Assembly: GCA_905235305.1 (NCBI GenBank)
Contig: CAJOLC010000021.1
Coordinates: 1-35,037, forward strand
Reading direction: 5' to 3'
From: an uncultured Bacteroidaceae bacterium
GTDB lineage: Bacteria > Bacteroidota > Bacteroidia > Bacteroidales > Bacteroidaceae
DNA: 35,037 bases
Part shown: positions 1 to 6,581 of the stretch, piece after piece
Layout of the letters: every line of letters begins with the position of its first letter
Numbering within the stretch: the first letter of the stretch is position 1
The notes under the pieces: model-generated
Databases searched by the model: none
What the model was told of the DNA's origin: nothing
What the model saw: only the letters and a program-made list of their open reading frames with translations
Made by a program: the position numbers and the translations under genes

Positions 1-682
1 AGTTCGACGAAATATAATTGTCTGTAAATTTGGTGATTAGCGAAAATTGTTGTACCTTTATAGTGCTCAATTACAAAGTAGTACAAACAATAATCGCTAA
101 GTTCACCGAAGACAAAGTTACTGAAATTTTCTTTATGGCAGACGAATTTCACAAAGTTTTTTGCTGTATGCTAGACAAATACAGTCTCAATACCCCCAAA
201 ACAGCAGGGAAGAGGCCTTACCATAGGGCAGGAAGGCTTTCCGCCCCCGAGATTATGACCATTATGATACTGTTCCACAATTCGGGCTACCGTTGCCTGA
301 AGCATTTCTATTTGAATGAGGTCTGCGTGAACCTTCGCCACCTGTTCCAGCAGGTCGTCTCCTACAATCGCTTCGTTGAACTGGAGAAGGAAGCGGTCAT
401 ACCGCTCACCATCTTTATCAAGAAGGTACTTCTGGGAAAATGCACTGGCATCAGTTTTGTTGACTCCACGCCTCTGCGTGTGTGCAGAAACCGCCTGCGC
501 CTGAGCGAAGCGAAGAACATCGCACAGATTGAACACTCAAGGCACAGGTCTGTCTGCAACTTCGCTGCCAACCTGCCCAGAGCAGTTGCCGCTTACTGCT
601 ATTTTCCCAAGAAACCCTCAATACAGGTTGTCAAAGTATTTGATAATCAACTTACTCTCTTCTGAATAATTTTCGTCGAACT
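1..682. mobile_element. Internally deleted IS982-family element
   Basis: The element is bounded by a perfect 12-bp inverted repeat: AGTTCGACGAAA at 1-12 and TTTCGTCGAACT at 671-682. It encloses a short ORF whose two halves match the N- and C-terminal parts of IS982-family transposases. The middle of the transposase is missing, so the copy cannot mobilise itself but keeps both ends, like a MITE-sized derivative. The left end coincides with the first base of the window, so the target duplication and any outward extension of the left repeat cannot be checked. It sits about 45 bp upstream of the GH92 promoter region. Confidence 0.75.
93..665 (+). pseudogene. IS982-family transposase, internal deletion
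   Basis: The N-terminal part (KFTEDKVTEIFFMADEF, then the helical region through GYRCLKHFYL, VSYNRFVELEKE and KVLLGKCTGISFVDSTPLRVCRN) carries the first catalytic aspartate in FVDSTPLRVC. At about nt 490-511 it jumps in frame to the family's C-terminal segment (KNIAQIEHSRHRS to the end DNQLTLF). The roughly 110-120 residues between, which hold the second Asp and the Glu of the DDE triad, are absent, against a usual length near 290-300 aa. The reading frame is open from nt 18. The family-like N-terminus begins around an ATC codon at 93, where an ATG would be expected, and the first in-frame ATG is at 135. The product would be inactive. The identification rests on remembered family sequences. 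Confidence 0.8.
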
Positions 683-726
683 CACGTTATTTACGGTCAT
701 TCTGCGTTAATTCTCCAAAATCCGTC

Positions 727-755
727 TTTAGTTACAGACTTTTTTCGTAACTTTG
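727..755 (+). promoter_or_regulatory. Bacteroidetes-type promoter for the GH92 gene
   Basis: TAACTTTG at 748-755 fits the Bacteroidetes -7 element TAnnTTTG and lies 31 nt before the GH92 ATG. A weak -33 match (TTTA, 727-730) has a rather short 17-nt spacing, so the upstream half is uncertain. Confidence 0.55.
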
Positions 756-786
756 CGTTAAATATAGCTTATTGTAACCTTCAACT

Positions 787-3027
787 ATGTACCATTTGTC
801 CAGAAAACACCTCTTTGCAACGCTGTTTGCTTCCCTCATGAGTCAGGCCGCTGAGCCCGTCGATTACGTGAATCCTTACATCGGCAGCATCAGTCATCTG
901 CTCGTTCCCTGCTTTCCGACGATCCAGCTGCCCAATAGCTTGATGCGCATCTACCCGACGCGAAACGAATATATCACGGAATACCTCGACGGCCTACCCA
1001 TCGTCGTCACCAATCATCGCGAGCGGAGTGCCTTCAGGTTGAGCGTCACGCAAGGCGACGAGCTGCGTCCCATCATCCCGACAAGCTGGGACCATGAGCG
1101 CGTGACACCTTATGACTATCTGGTTTCGATAGCCGACAACACCATCGACGCGCACCTGGCCGTCTGCCATCAGAGTGCCATCTACGAGCTGACATTCATC
1201 GACCCGAGCAAGCCTGCCACGATTGTCCTTTATACGGAAAGCGGCACGATGCAGGTCGACGGACGCCACGCTTCTGCAAGCCAAAGGCTGAGCCGGAACA
1301 TGAACATCTATTTCTCGGGCGAGTTCGACGTCGAACCGGAGAAGGCAGGAGCGATACGCAACGGAAGAATTACTGATGAGAAGGTTCCTGCAGGGCCCGG
1401 CGTCTGCACAGCCCTCCGCTTCCCTGCCGGCACTAAGAAGGTTCGGTTCCGCTACGGCGTGTCCCTCATCAGCGAGGAACAAGCAGAGAAGAACCTCAAA
1501 CGCGAGCAAGCAGATGATTTCAATATGGCCAAAGTCATCAAGGATGGCCGCAAAGAATGGAACGAGACGCTCAGCAATATTCGCGTCAAAGGCGGCACCG
1601 AAGACCAGAAGACTGTGCTCTATACCTCATATTATCGTACCTTCGAGCGCCCCGTCTGCTTGAGCGAGGACGGACGCTACTTCTCGGCTTTCGACGGGAA
1701 GGTGCATGATGACGACGGACATCCGTTCTATACCGACGACTGGATCTGGGATACTTACCGTGCGGCGCACCCTCTTCGGGCCCTCATTCAACCCCAGAAG
1801 GAGGAAGATATCGTGGAGAGTTATCTCAGGATGGCAGAGCAAATGGGTACGAAATGGATGCCAACTTTCCCGGAAATGACAGGCGATACGCGAAGGATGA
1901 ACAGCAATCATGGCGTGGCAATGGTGGCTGATGCGCTCTGGAAAGGTTTGAAAGTGGACGCCAAGCGCGGTTTCGAGTACTGTCGTCGCGGCATAGAAGA
2001 GAAGACGCTCGTGCCCTGGAGCGGCGCTCCGGCTGGCCGCCTCGACCAGTTCTACAAGGAGCATGGCTACTTCCCCGCTCTTGCGAATGGCGAGAAAGAG
2101 ACCGAACCGACCGTGAGCGGCTTTGAGCAACGCCAGCCTATTGCAGTCACGCTTGGTACAGCTTACGACGAATGGTGCCTCTCCCGCATAGCAGAGTTCA
2201 TGGGCAATACGGCTGAAGCAGCCAAGTACCTTGCCCTCAGCTACAATTATCGCAATGTGTGGAATGCCGAGACCCGTTTCTTCCATCCCAAGGACGAGAG
2301 CGGCAACTTCCTCTCCGACTTTGATTATCGCTTCAGCGGGGGCGTTGGAGCACGTGCCGCTTATGGCGAAAACAACGGCTGGACCTATCGTTGGGACGTG
2401 CAACACAACCTTGCTGACCTCGCCAGGCTGATGGGCGGACGCGACGCAATGTGTCGAGAGCTCGACCGCACCTTTGCGGAACCGTTAGGCCGGAGTAAGT
2501 GGCAGTTCTACGGAGAGTTCCCCGACCAGACTGGCAATATGGGTCAGTTCACGATGGCCAACGAGCCGTCGCTCCATATACCTTATATATATAACTATGC
2601 CGGCGCGCCTTGGAGAACGCAGAAACGCATTCGCCAATGCCTCGACGCATGGTTCCGCAACGATGTCATGGGCATGCCTGGCGACGAAGATGGTGGCGGC
2701 ATGACTTCTTTCGTTGTCTTCTCGTCGCTCGGCTTCTATCCTGTCACACCAGGTTTCCCTGCCTACAACATCGGTTCGCCACTCTTCACGGACGCTCGCA
2801 TCAAGCTGCCCGGCGGCAAGGAACTGCACATCATTGCCAAGGGAAGCAGCAAGGAGAACAAATACATCCAGCGTGCTACCCTCAACGGAAAGTTCTGGAA
2901 CAAGCCTTGGTTCAGCCACGACGACATAAAGAACGGCGCAACCCTCGTGCTTGAAATGGGAAACATTCCCAACAAACAATGGGGTAGCGCCGAAGATGCC
3001 ACGCCTCCCTCAGCTCCGACAAAGTGA
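787..3027 (+). CDS. GH92 family alpha-mannosidase, secreted
   Basis: This is probably an exo-acting, calcium-dependent alpha-mannosidase that removes mannose from N-glycan or mannan side chains in the periplasm or outside the cell. An N-terminal signal peptide ends near SQAA and is followed by VDYVNPYIGS, the hallmark start of GH92 proteins. The (alpha/alpha)6 barrel carries E528 in GENNGWTYRWDVQHN (position of the general acid), E593 in ANEPSLHIPYIYNYAG, and the acidic pair D633/D635 in GMPGDEDGGGM, the site of the base and metal ligands. The end IPNKQWG is also family-typical. Length (746 aa) is normal. Two motif changes are visible: NEPSLH where NEPSHH is usual, and GGM where GQM is usual. 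These could alter linkage preference. It is transcribed alone from 748-755 and converges on the GH43 operon. The sub-specificity cannot be read from the sequence. Confidence 0.93.
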   Translation: MYHLSRKHLFATLFASLMSQAAEPVDYVNPYIGSISHLLVPCFPTIQLPNSLMRIYPTRNEYITEYLDGLPIVVTNHRERSAFRLSVTQGDELRPIIPTSWDHERVTPYDYLVSIADNTIDAHLAVCHQSAIYELTFIDPSKPATIVLYTESGTMQVDGRHASASQRLSRNMNIYFSGEFDVEPEKAGAIRNGRITDEKVPAGPGVCTALRFPAGTKKVRFRYGVSLISEEQAEKNLKREQADDFNMAKVIKDGRKEWNETLSNIRVKGGTEDQKTVLYTSYYRTFERPVCLSEDGRYFSAFDGKVHDDDGHPFYTDDWIWDTYRAAHPLRALIQPQKEEDIVESYLRMAEQMGTKWMPTFPEMTGDTRRMNSNHGVAMVADALWKGLKVDAKRGFEYCRRGIEEKTLVPWSGAPAGRLDQFYKEHGYFPALANGEKETEPTVSGFEQRQPIAVTLGTAYDEWCLSRIAEFMGNTAEAAKYLALSYNYRNVWNAETRFFHPKDESGNFLSDFDYRFSGGVGARAAYGENNGWTYRWDVQHNLADLARLMGGRDAMCRELDRTFAEPLGRSKWQFYGEFPDQTGNMGQFTMANEPSLHIPYIYNYAGAPWRTQKRIRQCLDAWFRNDVMGMPGDEDGGGMTSFVVFSSLGFYPVTPGFPAYNIGSPLFTDARIKLPGGKELHIIAKGSSKENKYIQRATLNGKFWNKPWFSHDDIKNGATLVLEMGNIPNKQWGSAEDATPPSAPTK

Positions 3028-3033
3028 GGGAGG
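3004..3033. terminator. Hairpin between convergent genes, spanning the GH92 stop
   Basis: CCTCCCTCA (3004-3012) and TGAGGGAGG (3025-3033) form a perfect 9-bp stem with a 12-nt loop, and the TGA stop lies in the right arm. There is no clear U-run, so this may be a GC-rich repeat-type hairpin shared by the convergent transcripts rather than a classical terminator. Confidence 0.5.
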
Positions 3034-3054
3034 GGGGTAATCAGGTTATTGATT

Positions 3055-3342
3055 CTACTGGTTCTCAAGCATTTCAACACGATCTGAGAGCTGCATAATC
3101 TGTTGTGCAAGATTTTCAATCGTCCGCATGTTAGCGGCGACTCGATCGTTTAAGGCAGCGTTAGCCGCTTCCAGACTTGCATTTCGCTGTCGAAGTTCTG
3201 CAATGGTTTCTTCCGCCGTGCTTGCTTTCTGTAGCATCGCAATCCGTCCTGTCAGGTTGTCGCTATTAGCCTGAAGGGTGCTAATGGCACTCTCCAATGC
3301 CCCAATCCTATTGACAGAAGCGGCAATTGATTCTTGCACCAT
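3055..3342 (-). CDS. Small coiled-coil protein, in frame with upstream GH43
   Basis: No family is recognised. The 95 residues are almost entirely heptad-like (for example RIGALESAISTLQAN, ELRQRNASLEAANAALND, ENLAQQIMQLSDRVEMLE), which predicts a long parallel coiled coil for oligomerisation. There is no signal peptide from the ATG at 3342. The same frame is open for 33 further codons upstream and ends exactly at the TAG of the GH43 gene. No promoter-like TAnnTTTG is visible in between, so expression would depend on the alkaline phosphatase-GH43 transcript. It could be a separate small gene, a domain cut off from GH43 by a nonsense mutation, or a readthrough extension. It ends in TAG. Confidence 0.5.
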   Translation of the reverse strand: MVQESIAASVNRIGALESAISTLQANSDNLTGRIAMLQKASTAEETIAELRQRNASLEAANAALNDRVAANMRTIENLAQQIMQLSDRVEMLENQ

Positions 3343-3441
3343 TCCGACCTGAGCATTCCTGAGTGTTTCGGATGTGTTAGTTATCTCTTGTCCTTTTATA
3401 GATGTTTCGCCTTGCCTAAAAGCTCCGGATTGCGTGATGAA

Positions 3442-4452
3442 CTACGGGTTGCTGGGTGCAGCGTCAGATAGCGTGGGGCGGATAATAGGGTCTTTCAGCA
3501 TCACGAGGTTGTTGTCCTGGAACGACATAGTGCCAATGTACATCAGACGAGGGTGTACTTTTGCAGTGCTGTTGTGCGCATGGAAGACGATGCGAAGGAG
3601 CCCATCCTTGTCGTAAAAGAGTGAGTGATGGCCTGTTCCTACGAGGTCATCTCGACGTCGGAGGATAGGATTGGCTGTGTACTTCGCCCATGCGTTGGAC
3701 TCCAGACTGACCGTTGTGGCATAGCCCACGGCATAGTCTTGGCTTTGATAGTCGTTTCCGGAATAGGTGAGATAGTAGCGATGGTTGTGCTTGACGACGT
3801 TGGGTCCCTCGCAGACGCGGCCCATCTTGTTCTCCCAGTCCTGCGAGACGGCAAAGCATTTGCGCAGGGTTCCTGCAACGGGCGTGATAAAGTCGTCGCT
3901 AAGCCTTGCCTGCCAGATGCAGTTTCCGTCGTTGAAGCGCACGAAGAAGATGTATGCGGTGCTGTCTTCGTCGATGAAGATATGCGAGTCTATGCACTTC
4001 TCGTCGTTGATGAGGCTCTCCATCTGATACGAACCGACCTGCTTGAAGGGGCCTTTCGGGGAGTCGGAAGTGGCGGCAAAGAGGTGTTCGTTGGCAGAGA
4101 AGTACATGATGTACTTGCCTTTGATATGGTAGACTTCGGGAGCCCAGAACCATTTGTCTTCGGTTGTATTGGCTTTATTGAGGGCTTGTCCCTCGTCTTT
4201 CCATGTGCGTAGATCAGTGCTTGTGTAGCATCGGATGCCGTCACCGTCGTGGGTGCCGTAGGCGTAATATGTGTCGCCATCGAGCAGGATGTATGGGTCT
4301 GCCAGTGGTACTTGGCTCTTGCTGTCTTCAGCCAGAAGCCTCACCCCTGACAGCTCTCCGAGGAGAGGGGGAAGGAAGATAAGGAGGAGAAGCAGAAAAA
4401 GCCTCACCCCAATCCCTCTCCGAGGAGAGGGGAGAATCTGTAACGGGATCAT
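3442..4452 (-). CDS. GH43 family glycosidase, secreted
   Basis: This is a five-bladed beta-propeller glycosidase of the arabinofuranosidase/xylosidase class. The three acidic catalytic positions are visible: D52 (base) in PLADPYILLDGD, D155 (pKa modulator) in CIDSHIFIDEDS, and E215 (acid) in RVCEGPNVVKHN. WAPEVYHIKGKYIMYFSA is also a family-typical blade. At 336 aa it is a single-domain enzyme. The N-terminus is odd: residues about 7-40, including the hydrophobic FLLLLLIFLPPLLG signal segment, are encoded by two copies of a GC-rich repeat plus the short spacer between them. The ATG lies 66 nt after the alkaline phosphatase stop, so the two are probably one operon. Substrate (arabinan, xylan or other) cannot be assigned. 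Confidence 0.93.
   Translation of the reverse strand: MIPLQILPSPRRGIGVRLFLLLLLIFLPPLLGELSGVRLLAEDSKSQVPLADPYILLDGDTYYAYGTHDGDGIRCYTSTDLRTWKDEGQALNKANTTEDKWFWAPEVYHIKGKYIMYFSANEHLFAATSDSPKGPFKQVGSYQMESLINDEKCIDSHIFIDEDSTAYIFFVRFNDGNCIWQARLSDDFITPVAGTLRKCFAVSQDWENKMGRVCEGPNVVKHNHRYYLTYSGNDYQSQDYAVGYATTVSLESNAWAKYTANPILRRRDDLVGTGHHSLFYDKDGLLRIVFHAHNSTAKVHPRLMYIGTMSFQDNNLVMLKDPIIRPTLSDAAPSNP
4339..4371 (-). repeat. GC-rich dispersed repeat, copy a (inside GH43 coding)
   Basis: The + strand reads CCTCACCCC, then CTCTCCGAGGAGAGGGG, a short palindrome typical of intergenic Bacteroidetes repeats. Here it is translated as part of the GH43 leader (PPLLGELSGVRL). Confidence 0.8.
4401..4433 (-). repeat. 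GC-rich dispersed repeat, copy b (inside GH43 coding)
   Basis: Second copy in the same orientation (GCCTCACCCC, AATCC, CTCTCCGAGGAGAGGGGA), translated as SPRRGIGVRL at the GH43 N-terminus. It is complementary to copy c across a 48-nt loop that contains the GH43 start codon. Confidence 0.8.
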
Positions 4453-4481
4453 ATTATATTCCTTGATGTTTCATTCCATTG

Positions 4482-4516
4482 CTCCCTTCTCCTCGGAGAG
4501 GGGTTGGGGGTGAGGC
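4482..4516 (+). repeat. GC-rich dispersed repeat, copy c (inverted, intergenic)
   Basis: Inverted third copy (CTCCTCGGAGAGGGGTTGGG then GGTGAGGC), placed between the alkaline phosphatase stop (4519) and the GH43 ATG (4452). With copy b it forms a long imperfect inverted repeat in the transcript, enclosing the GH43 start. Confidence 0.8.
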
Positions 4517-4518
4517 TC

Positions 4519-5907
4519 TTACTTTACTTCCCAACCGGCTGCTTTGGCCATCTTCTTGCTGATCTCTGTGTTGTCGAAGCGGCCTTGGAACTGTTCGGCT
4601 CCTACGCCGATGGCGAATGCCGGCACGTAGCCATTGCTGTGGCCTCCGCTCTGCCAGCCTATCATGGCGCATTCGGAGATGACTCGTCTGACGGTTCCCG
4701 ACACGCGGTCGGCGCCTGCCTTGCCTTCTTTGAACTCGTTGAAGGAGCGTTCCAGGCGGCTTGCCTGCTCGTCGCTGACCTTCACGTCGCCCCAGAAGCC
4801 GAAGCTTTCGGTAAGGAACTTCTTGCCTTCCTCCCAGGTGAATTTGTCACCCAGCTTCTCTTTCTTTGCCTTGAGCTCGCGTTCAAGCTTCCCCATACTC
4901 ATGCGCTGTGAGGCCACCGCCTTGAGGTTAAGCTCGTAGGCACCGCGTCCCAGGACAAGCCCGCCCGTCTCGTGGTCGGCAGTGATGACGATGAGTGTCT
5001 CGTCGGGATGCTGCTGGTAGAACTCATAGGCCACCTTCACGGCGTTGTCCATATCGATGAGCTCGGAGATGAATACAGGGTCGTTGCTGTGGCAGCCCCA
5101 GTCTATCTTGCCGCCCTCCACCATGAGGAAGAAGCCGTCCTTCTGCTTGGAGGTGAGGAAGTTGATGGCAGCGCGTGTGATGTCCTGCAGAGTCAGGTCG
5201 TTCTTCGTGCGGTCGAGTGCAAAGGGGATGGAGCCGCGCTCCACCTTGCTGCTGGCCTCTTCTGTCTGGAAGAGAATCATCTTGTCGGCCTTCTTTGCCT
5301 TTTTCTGATAGTCCTTGTAGCCGCGTGCGATGGTGAATCCATTTGCCTTTGCCTGCTCGTAGAGGTTAGGTCCGTCGTCGGGATTGTCAGGCTTGTTGAA
5401 GTCAGATGCGCCGAAGAAGTCGACGTTGGTCTTGGTCAGCTGCTCACCAATCTTGTAGTACTCGTTGCGGTTCCCTACGTGGGCGTAGAAGGCAGCCGGT
5501 GTGGCGTGGTCCACGCTTACGCTGGTCGTGATGCCAACTGCTGCCCCTGCCTCGCGTGCCCAGTCTGCTATGCAGGTGACAGGCGTGGTCAGATCCTTGA
5601 GCACACCCAGGGCGCCGTTCTTCGTCTTGTTGCCGCTTGCCAGGGCTGTGCCGCCGGCTGCCGAGTCGGTCACGCCATTGGTTGCACTCTGGGTGTTGAT
5701 AAGTCCGACGTATGGGAAGCTGGGGAAGCACAGCTCCTGGATGCCGATGCGCCCTTCGAGGGCACCGAGGTAAGTCTCGGCGGCATTGACTTGGTTCACG
5801 CCCATGCCGTCGCCGATGAAATAGAACACATACTTGGCTCTGCCTTCAGCCACAGTTGCCAGAGCAACCAGCAGGATGCTCAGTGTGGAGAAAAGTCTTT
5901 TCTTCAT
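4519..5907 (-). CDS. Alkaline phosphatase, secreted
   Basis: A metal-dependent phosphomonoesterase of the PhoA superfamily that releases phosphate in the periplasm. The signal peptide MKKRLFSTLSILLVALATVAEG is followed directly by KYVFYFIGDGMG, where D33 is a metal ligand. The phosphorylated serine is S82 in GVTDSAAGGTALASG. Further metal ligands are D311/H312 in TADHETGG and H423 in GGHSNGYVPAFAIG. The end (GAEQFQGRFDNTEISKKMA) matches the family. Length (462 aa) is normal. The E. coli PhoA active-site Arg region is not clearly alignable by eye. It is the first gene of a probable operon with GH43 and the coiled-coil ORF, driven from 5951-5982. Confidence 0.95.
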   Translation of the reverse strand: MKKRLFSTLSILLVALATVAEGRAKYVFYFIGDGMGVNQVNAAETYLGALEGRIGIQELCFPSFPYVGLINTQSATNGVTDSAAGGTALASGNKTKNGALGVLKDLTTPVTCIADWAREAGAAVGITTSVSVDHATPAAFYAHVGNRNEYYKIGEQLTKTNVDFFGASDFNKPDNPDDGPNLYEQAKANGFTIARGYKDYQKKAKKADKMILFQTEEASSKVERGSIPFALDRTKNDLTLQDITRAAINFLTSKQKDGFFLMVEGGKIDWGCHSNDPVFISELIDMDNAVKVAYEFYQQHPDETLIVITADHETGGLVLGRGAYELNLKAVASQRMSMGKLERELKAKKEKLGDKFTWEEGKKFLTESFGFWGDVKVSDEQASRLERSFNEFKEGKAGADRVSGTVRRVISECAMIGWQSGGHSNGYVPAFAIGVGAEQFQGRFDNTEISKKMAKAAGWEVK

Positions 5908-5950
5908 GTCATTGATGTTTTGAGTTTATAAATTTATACGAAACTGCCTA

Positions 5951-5982
5951 CAAAGTTACTATTTTTAATTCAATATACCAAA
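5951..5982 (-). promoter_or_regulatory. Promoter of the alkaline phosphatase-GH43 operon
   Basis: On the minus strand TTTG (5982-5979) is followed after exactly 20 nt by TAACTTTG (5958-5951). This is a textbook Bacteroidetes -33/-7 pair, with the -7 element 43 nt before the ATG at 5907. No Pho-box-like repeats are evident. Confidence 0.8.
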
Positions 5983-6289
5983 TCCAAGGCTTGCAATTAT
6001 CAGTTAGATGCGAGAATAATCGCAGAGGAGTCTGTTTCCTTGCCAATGCACTTGCTCCGCCTCCTTTCCGCCAGCCCTTTCAGTGGCTTAGGATGACTTG
6101 TGGCGGTTCGCAGGCGTCGGCTTGGCTCCTTCTTCTCCCCTTAATCCGCAGAATTTACTGCCGAATCATGAGAAATCCTTTACAAAATCATGCGTTGGAA
6201 GTCGTCTTCGAGTTGTCGTGCTTGTCCCTATTAATATTAATAATGTATATGATGTGTCTCGGCTGATGGTTCTCTTTCGTGTAGTTATA
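5983..6289. other. Intergenic stretch with no gene
   Basis: No convincing coding or RNA gene is seen. It contains one short match (6173-6189, AAATCCTTTACAAAATC) to the core of the dispersed element found at 13038, 24213, 33444 and 33784. Confidence 0.6.
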
Positions 6290-6327
6290 CAAGAAGGCAG
6301 TTCCCTCACAGGGGAGCTGCCTTCTTG
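6290..6327 (-). terminator. Strong hairpin after the small-peptide gene
   Basis: CAAGAAGGCAGTTCCC (6290-6305) and GGGGAGCTGCCTTCTTG (6311-6327) form a stem of about 16 bp with a 5-nt loop. It lies 25 nt beyond the stop of the 50-aa peptide gene. The U-run is weak on the minus strand (UAUAAC). Confidence 0.65.
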
Positions 6328-6352
6328 TTCTTAGTGAGTCTTGAGCGATGTT

Positions 6353-6505
6353 TTATTCTTCCCAGATGTCCCAGGTCGTATCCTCCTTGGTCAGGGCATT
6401 TTCGCCATTGACAGTAGTCTTACTGATTGGCAAGCTCTCAGCCAACATCTGTACTGCCTGAGCCTCTTCCAGCTCAAGGGCAGGTTTAATATAAGTCTTC
6501 TTCAT
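6353..6505 (-). CDS. Small MKKTYIKP-type peptide, 50 aa
   Basis: A 50-codon ORF beginning MKKTYIKPALELEEAQAVQM and ending TKEDTTWDIWEE. The opening M-K-K-x-Y-I-x-P followed by an amphipathic ELEEAQ.VQML.ES stretch is the pattern of a very common, uncharacterised class of short Bacteroidales proteins, often annotated as hypothetical. It has no hydrophobic signal sequence and an acidic C-terminus rich in W, E and D. It lies 76 nt downstream of the 795-aa secreted protein gene on the same strand and before a strong hairpin, so it is probably the last gene of that transcript. The function is unknown. A peptide precursor (leader plus core) is one reading, but no modification enzyme is nearby. Confidence 0.75.
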   Translation of the reverse strand: MKKTYIKPALELEEAQAVQMLAESLPISKTTVNGENALTKEDTTWDIWEE

Positions 6506-6549
6506 CTTTAATATGTTTATCTGTTTATTGATTTCAGGTTAGCAATAGT

Positions 6550-6574
6550 GGCCCCTCCCCGAAGGGAGGGAGCC
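6550..6574 (-). repeat. GC-rich palindrome between co-transcribed genes
   Basis: GGCCCCTCCC, CGAA, GGGAGGGAGCC forms a tight hairpin in the gap between the 795-aa gene and the small peptide gene. It could reduce downstream transcription or protect the upstream mRNA. It resembles the GC-rich repeats near 4339-4516 in composition but not in exact sequence. Confidence 0.65.
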
Positions 6575-6581
6575 GAATGAT

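Noticed and set aside
3442..3444. TAG recoding as an amino acid (GH43 to coiled-coil)
   Set aside because: The F5/8C gene and the coiled-coil ORF also end in TAG in sensible places, so a genome-wide recoding is not supported. Local readthrough remains possible.
4972..5931. 319-aa open frame on the plus strand
   Set aside because: Antisense to the alkaline phosphatase gene, whose catalytic motifs are unmistakable.
5991..6266. Possible 91-aa gene upstream of alkaline phosphatase
   Set aside because: No family motif, no TAnnTTTG promoter in a sensible position, and composition unlike the neighbours; treated as intergenic.
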